Assembly: GCA_013140805.1 (NCBI GenBank)
Contig: JABFRW010000178.1
Span: 1-44,707 of the forward strand
Source: Candidatus Eisenbacteria bacterium
GTDB taxonomy: Bacteria > Eisenbacteria > RBG-16-71-46
Direction of reading: 5' to 3'
DNA: 44,707 bases
A program made the position numbers and the translations under genes. The notes beneath the pieces are model-generated. The model worked only from the letters and a program-made list of their open reading frames with translations, ran no database searches and was not told the DNA's origin. Shown here in pieces: positions 25,555-34,188 of this stretch (positions are counted from its first letter, which is position 1; each line of letters begins with the position of its first letter).

Positions 25555-27615
25555 ATGTGCGGGATCGCCGGACTCTATTGCCGTGACGAACGCGTGGACC
25601 TGGGTCGACTCCACCATATGCAGCGGCTGATGCGGCACCGCGGGCCCCACGACGAAGGGGCGGTGCTGATCGATCGCTCCGGTGCGGTGATCACCATGGG
25701 CGGTCCCGACACGCCGCGCGAAGCATTCGCGAGCGGGCTTCGCTTCGCGCCCGGGCGCCAGGACGGGGCGGTCCGCGACGCCTCGTTCCAGATCGGTCTG
25801 GCGCATCGCCGGCTCGCGATCGTCGATCTCGGGCCGACCGGTCATCAGCCGATGTGCGACGGCGAGGGTCGCCTGTGGATCACCTACAACGGCGAGATCT
25901 ACAACCACGTCGAGTTGCGTGACGAACTGAAGCGCGGTGGGGCGACGTTCGTCGGTACCAGCGATACCGAAGTAATCCTCGCCGCCTATCGCGCCTGGGG
26001 CGCCGACTGCCTCTCTCGCCTGAATGGCATGTTCGCCTTCGCACTGTGGGACGGCGGCTCGCAAAAATTGTTCTGCGCGCGCGACCGGCTGGGCGTCAAA
26101 CCGTTCTACTACCAGTGGGATGGCAGTCGATTCGCGTTCGCATCGGAGCCCCGCGCGCTGGTGCTCACCCAGCCGCAGCGTATCCAGGCGCGCCTCGCGG
26201 CGGTGCGCGATCTGGTGGCGCTCGACTGGGTCGATCACGACACACACACCTTTTTCGACGGACTCGTTTCGCTGGCCCCCGGGCACTCGCTGACGCTGGG
26301 TCGCGACGGGCTTTCCATCCGTCGGTGGTGGACGCTGGATCCCGACGCCCGTGCGACCGGATCGACCGCCGAGTGGGAGGCGCGGTTTCGCGACCTCTTC
26401 ACCGACGCCGTGCGCATTCGGCTGCGGGCCGACGTCGAAGTCGGCGCGTGCCTGTCGGGCGGTACCGACTCGAGCGCCGTCGTTACCACCGCCGCACGCC
26501 AGCTCGAACGACCCATGCATGCATTCACGGTTGCCTACGAAGAGGGTCCGGCATTCGACGAGCGCCCCTTCATGCGCTCGGTCATCGAGGCGAGCGGCGC
26601 CACGTCTCATCTGGTGGTGCCCGATGGTCGCGACTTCTGGACGGTATTCGACCGCATCGTGGAGTCGCAGGCCGAACCGACCGCGGGCCCCGGTGTCTAC
26701 TCGCAGTGGAAGGTGATGGACCTCGCGCACGGCAGCGGATTGCGAGTGCTGCTCGATGGTCAGGGCGGCGACGAGATCCTCGCCGGCTACTTTCGCTACC
26801 TGCCGCTGCGGTTGCGCGACCTGCTCGCGACCGGCGACGTCGGGAGCTTCGTGCGGGACCTGGGTGGCGTGGCGCAGCGGCTCGGGCTCGTCCACACGTT
26901 CGCGCTCGCCTTCGAGCCATGGCTGCCGGCGGCGCTCGTCCGCCCGTTGCGGCGCGCGTTCGGACAGGGCAAGGATCGCGTGCTGGGAGAGGACCTGAGG
27001 GGACGCGAAATCGAGTCGCCCGGGCCGCCCGCCGGCTGGGGCACCGCGGTGCGCGCCCAGCAGGTGTTCGACGCGACGCAGCGGCTGCTGCCGTCTCTGC
27101 TGCGCTACGAAGATCGCAACAGCATGGCGTTCGGCATCGAGACGCGGCTGCCGTTTCTCGACTACCGAGTGGTCGAGTTCGCGTTCTCGCTGCCCGACGA
27201 ACAGAAGCTCTCCGGCACCACCACCAAGTCGATTCTGCGCCGCGCGCTCGCCGATCGGATCCCTCAGCGCGTGCTCGAGCGTCGCGACAAGATGGGCTTC
27301 GAAACGCCGACCGACCTGTGGTTGCGGGGTCGCGAGGCCGGCGAGCTGCGGCGTCGGTTGCTCACTCCGGGTGCACTCCACGCGTGGGTGAATCCCGATG
27401 CGATGCGTGAACGGCTGGCCGAGTTCGCGGCGGGCCGCAACCTGGGTCTCCAGGTGTGGCGGTGGCTGTCGCTCGAGGCATGGGCGCGCGAATACGTCGT
27501 GGCGGATCCTCGGGTGATCGAACGCGCCCAGCCGGACTACACCCACCCCGGGCTGCACCTCAACTATGAACAGGTGCAGCAGCGGATCGAGCAGGAGACC
27601 GTCGGAGCGGCCTGA
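25555..27615 (+). CDS. asnB: AsnB-type glutamine amidotransferase
   Basis: A 686-residue class II amidotransferase. The N-terminal MCGIAGLYC exposes Cys2, the nucleophile that frees ammonia from glutamine; RHRGP, LAHRRLAIVDL and YNGEIYNH follow. The synthetase half has a PP-loop SGGTDSS at residues 301-307 (Thr where Leu, Val or Ile is usual), LDGQGGDEILAGY and YEDRNSMAFGIETRLPFLD. It is about 130 residues longer than E. coli AsnB. It could make asparagine, but in polysaccharide clusters such enzymes often amidate sugar uronic acids. AGAGGA lies just before ATG 25555. Confidence 0.88.
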   Translation: MCGIAGLYCRDERVDLGRLHHMQRLMRHRGPHDEGAVLIDRSGAVITMGGPDTPREAFASGLRFAPGRQDGAVRDASFQIGLAHRRLAIVDLGPTGHQPMCDGEGRLWITYNGEIYNHVELRDELKRGGATFVGTSDTEVILAAYRAWGADCLSRLNGMFAFALWDGGSQKLFCARDRLGVKPFYYQWDGSRFAFASEPRALVLTQPQRIQARLAAVRDLVALDWVDHDTHTFFDGLVSLAPGHSLTLGRDGLSIRRWWTLDPDARATGSTAEWEARFRDLFTDAVRIRLRADVEVGACLSGGTDSSAVVTTAARQLERPMHAFTVAYEEGPAFDERPFMRSVIEASGATSHLVVPDGRDFWTVFDRIVESQAEPTAGPGVYSQWKVMDLAHGSGLRVLLDGQGGDEILAGYFRYLPLRLRDLLATGDVGSFVRDLGGVAQRLGLVHTFALAFEPWLPAALVRPLRRAFGQGKDRVLGEDLRGREIESPGPPAGWGTAVRAQQVFDATQRLLPSLLRYEDRNSMAFGIETRLPFLDYRVVEFAFSLPDEQKLSGTTTKSILRRALADRIPQRVLERRDKMGFETPTDLWLRGREAGELRRRLLTPGALHAWVNPDAMRERLAEFAAGRNLGLQVWRWLSLEAWAREYVVADPRVIERAQPDYTHPGLHLNYEQVQQRIEQETVGAA

Positions 27616-27622
27616 GTTCCTC

Positions 27623-28777
27623 ATGGATCTGGTGGTTCTCTCCGAAGTGAGGTGGGGATACTTCCGCACCCGTAAGCAATTCCTGCTGTCGCGCTTTCCG
27701 GAGCGCTGGCGGGTGTTCTTCGCGCAGCCTCCGGCGGCCGGGGCTGACGATCCGTGGACGCCCCGTCACGAGGGCCGCGTGACCTACTTCACGGTCCCGT
27801 TCCTCAAGCCCGTGACCCGCAATCGCCTTTACAACGCGGCGGCCGCGACCGCGCCGGGTCGCGCGCTGATCGAACGGACGGCGTGGAGCCATCTGAGTCG
27901 TCGGTTGCGCGAACTGGGCGTCGAGCCGCGACCGGTCGTCATGGCCTCGAACATCTACGCGGCGCAGGCGCTCGAGCGCCTCGAGCATCGCGCGGCGTTC
28001 TACGACTTCAATGATCATCCCTTTCAGTTCGCCGGAGTCCCGGATTGGACGCATCCTTACTGGCCTCGCGCGCACGCGGCCGTCGACTGGATGTTCGTGG
28101 TCTCGGAGTGGTATCGCCGCAAGCTGTCGACGGAGGTCGCAGCCCCACTGGTGCCGCTCGGCAACGGAGTGGAGTTCGATCGCTTCGCGGCCCCGTCGCC
28201 GCCGCCGGACGAACTCGCGCAGTGGCCGCGTCCGTGGATCGGCTACGTGGGGTTGCTCTCGCACTTCCTCGACTTCGAGCTGCTCGAACGCCTGCGCGCG
28301 GAACGCCGCGGAGGAACGCTGATCCTGATCGGCCCCGGAAGCCCCGCCACCGATGATGCGGTCCGCGCGCTGGCGGCGCGCGGGGGCGTGGCGGTGCTCG
28401 GATCGCGGCCCTACGAGCAGGTGCCCGGCGTGATGCAGGCGCTCGATGTGGGTGTGATACCTTTCCGGGCGCACGATTCCTTCGTGCAGGGCATCAACCC
28501 GAACAAGGTCTACCAATACCTGGCCGCGGGGTGCGCCACGGTTACCACGCCGCTGCTCGACCTCGAGGCGGCGCCTCCGCACCTGCAGTTCGCCGCGGAA
28601 CCGGGCCACTTCGTGTCCGCGGTGCACGCGGCGCTCGACGCGGGGCGCGATCCGGATGCCTGCCGCGCGCTGGCGCGCCCGCATGACTGGGGCGAGCGGG
28701 CGACGCGCATGGTGACCGAGATCGAGCGTCGGCTGAGCGCCGTTCGATCGGATTCTCAAGCCCGCGAGGACGCATGA
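27623..28777 (+). CDS. Glycosyltransferase, GT4-like
   Basis: A 384-residue GT-B-type protein. Its start, MDLVVLSEVRWGYFRTRKQ, is followed by YDFNDHPFQFAGVPDW and VVSEWYRRKL, seen in a group of cell-surface glycosyltransferases with TuaH/WcaI-like N-termini. The C-terminal domain includes PWIGYVGLLSHFLDFELLERL, LIGPGSP, and VIPFRAHDSFVQGINPNKVYQYLAAG, the donor-site region. ATG 27623 is 7 bases after the asnB stop. The stop overlaps the next start. Sugar and linkage are unknown. Confidence 0.82.
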   Translation: MDLVVLSEVRWGYFRTRKQFLLSRFPERWRVFFAQPPAAGADDPWTPRHEGRVTYFTVPFLKPVTRNRLYNAAAATAPGRALIERTAWSHLSRRLRELGVEPRPVVMASNIYAAQALERLEHRAAFYDFNDHPFQFAGVPDWTHPYWPRAHAAVDWMFVVSEWYRRKLSTEVAAPLVPLGNGVEFDRFAAPSPPPDELAQWPRPWIGYVGLLSHFLDFELLERLRAERRGGTLILIGPGSPATDDAVRALAARGGVAVLGSRPYEQVPGVMQALDVGVIPFRAHDSFVQGINPNKVYQYLAAGCATVTTPLLDLEAAPPHLQFAAEPGHFVSAVHAALDAGRDPDACRALARPHDWGERATRMVTEIERRLSAVRSDSQAREDA

Positions 28778-31173
28778 CGAAAAAGCCGGCCGCTTCGCGC
28801 CCCATCTCCGCGCGCCCCGCGTGGTCGTTCGACATTCGCGTCGTGGCCGCGATCCTCGGACTCCTGACTCTGGCGCTGTTTCACGAGGTCGCGCTCGAGG
28901 GCATGACGTTCGCCTCGCCTGACGCGAACAACCCGGCCGGCTTCGTGCGTCCGGGCGAGGAAGCGCTCAAGCATGGCGAGTACCCGCTGTGGAATCCCTA
29001 CGTCTTCCTCGGCATGCCATCGTTCGCCAGTGGCGGCTACAACCCCTACATCTACCCGCCCGACTGGCCGCTCGCGCTCGTCGAGCGTGTGATTCCGCTG
29101 CCGAGTTTGACGTGGATGCTGCTCTACTACTTCCTGGGCGCATGCTTCGCAGCGCTGCTCGCACGGGAGTGGGGTGCACGCCCCGGGGCCGCCATGATCG
29201 TGGGGGCGCTGTTCGCATTCACCCCCAATCTGGTCGCGGTCGGCTCGCACGGGCACGGAAGTCAGCTGGTCGACTCGGCGTATCTGCCGTTGCTCCTGTG
29301 GCTCGCTTCCCGATGGCTCAGGCGCGGCAGCCTTCGAGACCTCGGCTGGCTCGCGCTGGCGGGTGGCTTCCAGATGCTGCGCGGTCACGCGCAGATCGTC
29401 TTCTACACCTGGATGGCGGTCGGGCTCTACCTGCTCGTCGACCTCGCGGTCTCGTTCGTTCGAGCGCAGGACGAACGTCCGCTCACGACTCGCTTGCTGC
29501 GCGCGGCCGGAATCGGTGCGGCGATGCTGCTGGCGTTCGGACTCGCAGGGTTCTACAACCTGCCGCTGCGCGACTATGCGCAGTACTCGATCCGCGGGGG
29601 CGGGGTCGACGGTGGCGTTGGCATGCAGTACGCGACGTTCTGGTCGCTCGCGCCCTACGAACTCGGCACGTTCGTGATTCCCCATGCGGTCGGATTCGGA
29701 GGGGCCACCTACTGGGGCGGCATGCCGTTCACCGACTACCCGAATGCCTTCATCGGAGTGGTGGCGCTCGCCCTTTGCCTGCCGGCGCTGTTCGTCGGCG
29801 GAGCTCCGCGCGTGTTTGCGCTGGTGCTCGCATTGTTCTCGCTGTTCGTCGCGTTCGGAAGCAACACGCCCGTCTACGGCCTGCTCTATCAGCACCTGCC
29901 GCTGTTCAACAAGTTCCGAGTGCCGGTGATGATCGTGCTGCTCACGCACCTCGCGGTCGCGCTCGCGGCGGGCTGGGGTTGGACGCGCGTGCTCGAGGAA
30001 CGCGACGCTTCCGTTGCGCCGCGCCGCTTCGACGCGTCGCGTGTGCTGCTCGCCGTGGCGCTGATCGGTGCGCTGGTGCTGGTGGCTGCGATCGCGACCG
30101 GTGAGGGTTGGCGCACGTCGTACGTAGCGGATGCGCTACGGCTCAAGCAGCGCTTCCAGGCGGACGCCGCAAACTACGCGTTCCAGCTCTACCTCGGCGA
30201 CGTGAAGCGACTCGGGCTGTTCGCGATCCTGGTCGGGCTGCTCGGATGGGCGGTGGCGCGGCGTCGGGTGCCGGCGCTGCTCGGAAGCTTCGCGATGCTG
30301 CTGCTGGTGTGCTTCGAGGTGTGGCCGGTCGACCGAGCGGTCATGACTCCGGTGATCGGAATGCCGGCGATGAACGACCCCGAAACGGGTCGTGACGATG
30401 TCGTGCGGTGGCTCGAGAGCAATGCACCGGCGGACCCCTATCGCATTCTGCCGTACAGCGAATACCAGTCGAATCGATTCGCGACGTTTAAAATCGCCTC
30501 GCTGGGCGGCTATCACGCAGCCAAGCCCCGCGCGTTCCAGGATCTGATCGAGCGTGACATCCACAACAATCTGAACTGGCAGCGCCTGTTGAACATCCGC
30601 TACATCGTGGTGGGCACGATCCTCGACTCGCCGGGACTGGTCGAGCGGATCAGGGGGCAGAGCGGAATCGTGTACGAGAACCTGTTCGCGCTGCCGCGCG
30701 CGACCGTGGTCGGGCGCTATCGGGTGGCGCCGGTCGACACGGCGATGATCGACAGCATTTCGTACTCGATCGACGACGTCGCGAACCTGACGTGGCTCGA
30801 CCGCGATCCGGGTCTCACTCTGGGCCCGGTCGAAGGTGCAACCGCGAAGATCGCGAACTACGGACTCAATCGCGTGACGGTCGATGTCGAGACTCCGGGC
30901 CCCGCGCTGCTGCGACTCGCCGACGCCTGGTATCCCGACTGGGTCGCCACGGTGGACGGACGGCCGACCGCGGTGTTGCGAGCCGACTACGCACTGCGAG
31001 CGGTCGAGGTGCCGGCCGGCAAGCACCGGGTCGAGTTCCGATTCGAATCGAAGTCGGTGCGACTGGGGCTCACGCTGTCTTTCGTGAGTCTCACGGTGAT
31101 CCTGCTGCTGCTGCTCGCGGGCTTCTGGACGGCGCGCCGGCGCCGGACCGGCCCCGAGCCGGGAGCTGCCTGA
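28774..31173 (+). CDS. YfhO-family polytopic membrane protein
   Basis: A 799-residue protein with about a dozen hydrophobic helices and a C-terminal periplasmic domain before a last helix. The early motif GEYPLWNPYVFLGMPSFASG and the later GGATYWGGMPFTDYPNAFIG are typical of the YfhO family, thought to be GT-C glycosyltransferases; B. subtilis YfhO acts in lipoteichoic-acid glycosylation. The C-terminal VETPGPALLRLADAWYPDWVATVDG is also standard for the family. ATG 28774 overlaps the previous stop. The donor may be a polyprenyl-phosphate sugar such as that made by the next gene. Confidence 0.85.
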   Translation: MTKKPAASRPISARPAWSFDIRVVAAILGLLTLALFHEVALEGMTFASPDANNPAGFVRPGEEALKHGEYPLWNPYVFLGMPSFASGGYNPYIYPPDWPLALVERVIPLPSLTWMLLYYFLGACFAALLAREWGARPGAAMIVGALFAFTPNLVAVGSHGHGSQLVDSAYLPLLLWLASRWLRRGSLRDLGWLALAGGFQMLRGHAQIVFYTWMAVGLYLLVDLAVSFVRAQDERPLTTRLLRAAGIGAAMLLAFGLAGFYNLPLRDYAQYSIRGGGVDGGVGMQYATFWSLAPYELGTFVIPHAVGFGGATYWGGMPFTDYPNAFIGVVALALCLPALFVGGAPRVFALVLALFSLFVAFGSNTPVYGLLYQHLPLFNKFRVPVMIVLLTHLAVALAAGWGWTRVLEERDASVAPRRFDASRVLLAVALIGALVLVAAIATGEGWRTSYVADALRLKQRFQADAANYAFQLYLGDVKRLGLFAILVGLLGWAVARRRVPALLGSFAMLLLVCFEVWPVDRAVMTPVIGMPAMNDPETGRDDVVRWLESNAPADPYRILPYSEYQSNRFATFKIASLGGYHAAKPRAFQDLIERDIHNNLNWQRLLNIRYIVVGTILDSPGLVERIRGQSGIVYENLFALPRATVVGRYRVAPVDTAMIDSISYSIDDVANLTWLDRDPGLTLGPVEGATAKIANYGLNRVTVDVETPGPALLRLADAWYPDWVATVDGRPTAVLRADYALRAVEVPAGKHRVEFRFESKSVRLGLTLSFVSLTVILLLLLAGFWTARRRRTGPEPGAA

Positions 31174-31175
31174 GC

Positions 31176-31895
31176 TTGGAAACGCTGGTCATCATTCCCA
31201 CGTACAACGAGCGCGAGAACATCCCGACGCTGCTCGATCGCTTGCTCGCGCTGCCGTATGGACTCGAAGTCCTGGTGGTCGACGACAACTCGCCCGACGG
31301 CACCGGAGACCTGGTTGCGGCGCGCTGTGACTCGGAACCCCGGATTCACCTGCTGCGCCGCCCCGGCAAGCTCGGACTCGGCTCGGCCTACCGCGATGGG
31401 TTCCGCTATGCGCTCGATCGCGGTGCCGAATTCATCTTCGAGATGGATGCCGATTTTTCACACGACCCGGACAGCATCGGGGAGTTCCTGCGTCACGCGC
31501 GTGAAGTGGACCTGGTGCTGGGCTCGCGCTACCTCGGCGGCAAGGTGACCGTGGTCAACTGGCCGCTCGGGCGGCTGATTCTTTCCTATGGAGCGAACCT
31601 CTATACCCGGATCATCACCGGGCTTCCGGTGTATGACGCGACCGGTGGCTTCAAGTGCTTTCGCCGGCGGGTGCTGGAGGCGATCCGACTCGATCGGGTG
31701 CGCTCCGACGGTTACGCCTTCCAGATCGAAATGAACTACAAGGCGTGGCGCAAGGACTTCCGCATGCGGGAGATCCCGATCGTGTTCGTCGATCGCCGTG
31801 CGGGGGTGTCCAAGATGAACCGCAAGATCATCTGGGAGGCGGCCGGCATGGTGTGGCGGCTGCGGCTCAGCGACCTACTCGGACGATTGGAGTGA
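31176..31895 (+). CDS. Polyprenyl-phosphate mannose synthase-like GT2 (DPM1 type)
   Basis: A 239-residue GT-A enzyme without C-terminal membrane helices, as in soluble DPM1. The sequence reads LVIIPTYNERENIPTLL, VVDDNSPDGTGDL, PGKLGLGSAYRDGF, EMDADFSHDPD, DLVLGSRYLGG and ATGGFKCFRRRVL, an almost textbook dolichol/polyprenyl-phosphate mannose synthase. TTG 31176 is taken as the start because it lies 2 bases after the YfhO stop, has GGGAG about 10 bases upstream, and aligns with the usual N-terminus. It would supply a lipid-linked hexose for the adjacent YfhO-like and other GT-C proteins. Confidence 0.9.
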   Translation: METLVIIPTYNERENIPTLLDRLLALPYGLEVLVVDDNSPDGTGDLVAARCDSEPRIHLLRRPGKLGLGSAYRDGFRYALDRGAEFIFEMDADFSHDPDSIGEFLRHAREVDLVLGSRYLGGKVTVVNWPLGRLILSYGANLYTRIITGLPVYDATGGFKCFRRRVLEAIRLDRVRSDGYAFQIEMNYKAWRKDFRMREIPIVFVDRRAGVSKMNRKIIWEAAGMVWRLRLSDLLGRLE

Positions 31896-31899
31896 CGCG

Positions 31900-34188
31900 A
31901 TGAGAGGTGCGAGCTCGCTCGTCACTCGTTGCCTGTGGATCGGCGCATGCGCGCTGGCGGCAGGTGTGCTGGCGCGGGTCGGTCCGGCGTTTGCCGCCGA
32001 CGGCTGGCAGACGTTTGCGTATCCCGGCTACTTCACCGAACTGCTCACCACCCCGACCGACGTGTGGTGTGCGACGCGCGAAGGCGGGCTCTACCGCTTC
32101 GATCGCGCCGCTCACGTGTTCGAGTCGTTCCATCGCGAGCCGGGCGGAATCGCGGCGAACGAACTCACTTCGCTGGCGCGCGACCGCAGCGGTCGGCTGT
32201 GGGTCGGCACCACGGCGGGGGTCAGTCGTCGACGCGCCGACGCGTCGGGCTGGGATCTGGTGAACGTGTTCGACGGCCTGCCTTCGGATTCGGTTCTGTC
32301 GCTGCAAGCGGTCGGCGACACGGTCTGGATCGGGACGGCGCGCGGGCTTGCGCTGTGGAACGGAGTCGAGATCTCGGGCTCGCTTCCGGACGGCAACACC
32401 GTGTCGTTCGATACGACGTTCACGAATCTCGCGATCACCGCGGTGCTTCAGTTCGGAGATTCGCTGTGGCTCGGCACGCGCAGCGGCTTCGGACTCGCGC
32501 GACTGTCGAGCGGGCTCACCGACTGGCGACGGGCGAACGCCGGCCTCTCGATCGGCTCTGAGAACATCCTCGAACTCGAGACCGATGGCACCGACGTGTT
32601 CGCGATCAGTTCGCTCGCCTGTCATCGCTGGCGTCCGACCGGGCCGAACTGGGAATTCCGAAACGGCTCGACACTGACCGGCTCCGGCGGTCCCGGCGTG
32701 ATGATGATCGGCACCGCCGACAGCGTCGCGGTCTTCAATGGATTCAGCTTCGTGGCGCTGCCGAACTCGCCGCGATCGGATCCCAAGTCCGCGGACACCT
32801 ATCAGGATCAGTTGCGCCCGGCACAGGCGGCCGACGGAGTGGTCTACGCCGCCTCGGGCCGGCAGTTCTACGAGAGCCCGACGGCCGGGGTGTGGAATCG
32901 CTACGAGATCGGTTGCCCGCCCGACAACAATCTGGTGAACGTCGCGGTCGACGGGGACCGCGTGTACGTGACGACGGTCAACGGAGCGGGGAGGCTCGCC
33001 GGCGGAGCCTGGCGGCACTATCGCGCGGGGCTGTCGTGCGTCGGACCGCAGTGCGACACCACGTTTGCGAATCCGCAATTCACCTTCTCGCTGCTGGTCG
33101 ATCGCGAGCGCAAGAAGTGGATGGGCTCGTGGACGAGCGCGTTCGAGTGGCTCGACGACACCGGCGCGACGCCGGTGGTGGGGCGCCCGTTCCAGGTCAC
33201 CTCGGGCGGCGCCAACTCGCCGGAAGCGCCGTTCACCTGGAGCTTCTCGTCGGCGGCCGACAACACCGGAGGCCGCTGGTTCGGACTCGATACTCCGGAT
33301 CGCGACGGCTACGACCCGGCCGGGCTCGCTTACTACGATGCAAACGAGAACTTCGTGCGTGCTTACACCTCTGCGGCGGGTGGGCTCGGCGGCACCTTCA
33401 TCCGCGGCCTCAGTGTGGATCGCAACAATCGGCTGTGGATCGGCTACGAAAACGAAGGCGTCGACTTCGTGGATCTGGGCGACGGCAGCGGCCTGCCCGG
33501 GGGATTTTCGGCGCTGCGTCTGTCCGAATTGCAGGGGCAGAACGTGCGCGATGTGCTGGCGCGCGGCGATTCGCTGTGGATCCTGACTTCGACCCGGTTG
33601 TATCGATTCGGCATCGCGGGGCCCACCAGTGCGACCGCCCGTGACACGCTCGACGTATTCGGAGGAACCACCGACCTGAGCGTGAAGCCGCTCGCAGTCG
33701 GACTCGACGGAACGGTGTGGGTGGCGACCGGGGCCGGATTGCGAAGCTTCCGCCCCGACGGGACCGCCCGGTCGTACACGGTTGCGAACTCGCCGCTCGG
33801 CTCCGATCTGGTTCGCTCGGTCGCGCTGGATCCGATCACGGGCGCACTGTGGATCACCAGCGTCGGAGCGCTCAACCGCTTCGATCCGAACTTCATTCCG
33901 CCCGCGCCTCCGTCGATCGACCGTCTGTCGGTTCGGGTGTGGCCGAACCCCGCGCGCGTCACCGCAATCGGAACGACGCTGCGACTCGGAGGGGATGGCT
34001 CGAGCTACACCGGAGCCATCTACGATCTGAACGGTCGCGAGCTGAGGAGATTCTCCACGTCCGCGAATGGCCAGGTGGTGTGGGATGGACGCGACGCGGA
34101 CGGCCGCGCGGTGATGCCCGGGGTTTACTTCCTGAGGGTTCTCGCCGGCGGTCGCGAAGCCGTCGCCCGCATCGTTCTGCTGCGGTGA
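31900..34188 (+). CDS. Secreted beta-propeller protein with FlgD-like/type IX-like C-terminal domain
   Basis: A 762-residue protein. A signal peptide ends near residue 32 (GPAFA). The body has repeated blades of the two-component-regulator propeller type: DVWCATREGGLYRFD, RLWVGTTAGVSRR, TVWIGTARGLALW, SLWLGTRSGFGLAR, RLWIGYENEGVDFVD, TVWVATGAGLRSF and ALWITSVGALNRFD. The C-terminal 80 residues (RVWPNPARVTAIGTT, YDLNGRELRR, WDGRDADGRAVMPGVYFLRV) form the FlgD-Ig/type A sorting-like domain common on secreted proteins of the FCB group. It sits inside the glycan operon, 4 bases after the DPM-like gene. A surface or periplasmic binding role is inferred. Confidence 0.85.
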   Translation: MRGASSLVTRCLWIGACALAAGVLARVGPAFAADGWQTFAYPGYFTELLTTPTDVWCATREGGLYRFDRAAHVFESFHREPGGIAANELTSLARDRSGRLWVGTTAGVSRRRADASGWDLVNVFDGLPSDSVLSLQAVGDTVWIGTARGLALWNGVEISGSLPDGNTVSFDTTFTNLAITAVLQFGDSLWLGTRSGFGLARLSSGLTDWRRANAGLSIGSENILELETDGTDVFAISSLACHRWRPTGPNWEFRNGSTLTGSGGPGVMMIGTADSVAVFNGFSFVALPNSPRSDPKSADTYQDQLRPAQAADGVVYAASGRQFYESPTAGVWNRYEIGCPPDNNLVNVAVDGDRVYVTTVNGAGRLAGGAWRHYRAGLSCVGPQCDTTFANPQFTFSLLVDRERKKWMGSWTSAFEWLDDTGATPVVGRPFQVTSGGANSPEAPFTWSFSSAADNTGGRWFGLDTPDRDGYDPAGLAYYDANENFVRAYTSAAGGLGGTFIRGLSVDRNNRLWIGYENEGVDFVDLGDGSGLPGGFSALRLSELQGQNVRDVLARGDSLWILTSTRLYRFGIAGPTSATARDTLDVFGGTTDLSVKPLAVGLDGTVWVATGAGLRSFRPDGTARSYTVANSPLGSDLVRSVALDPITGALWITSVGALNRFDPNFIPPAPPSIDRLSVRVWPNPARVTAIGTTLRLGGDGSSYTGAIYDLNGRELRRFSTSANGQVVWDGRDADGRAVMPGVYFLRVLAGGREAVARIVLLR

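Noticed and set aside
25492-27669. Long minus-strand open frame opposite asnB
   Set aside because: Same shadow composition; asnB on the + strand has all catalytic motifs.
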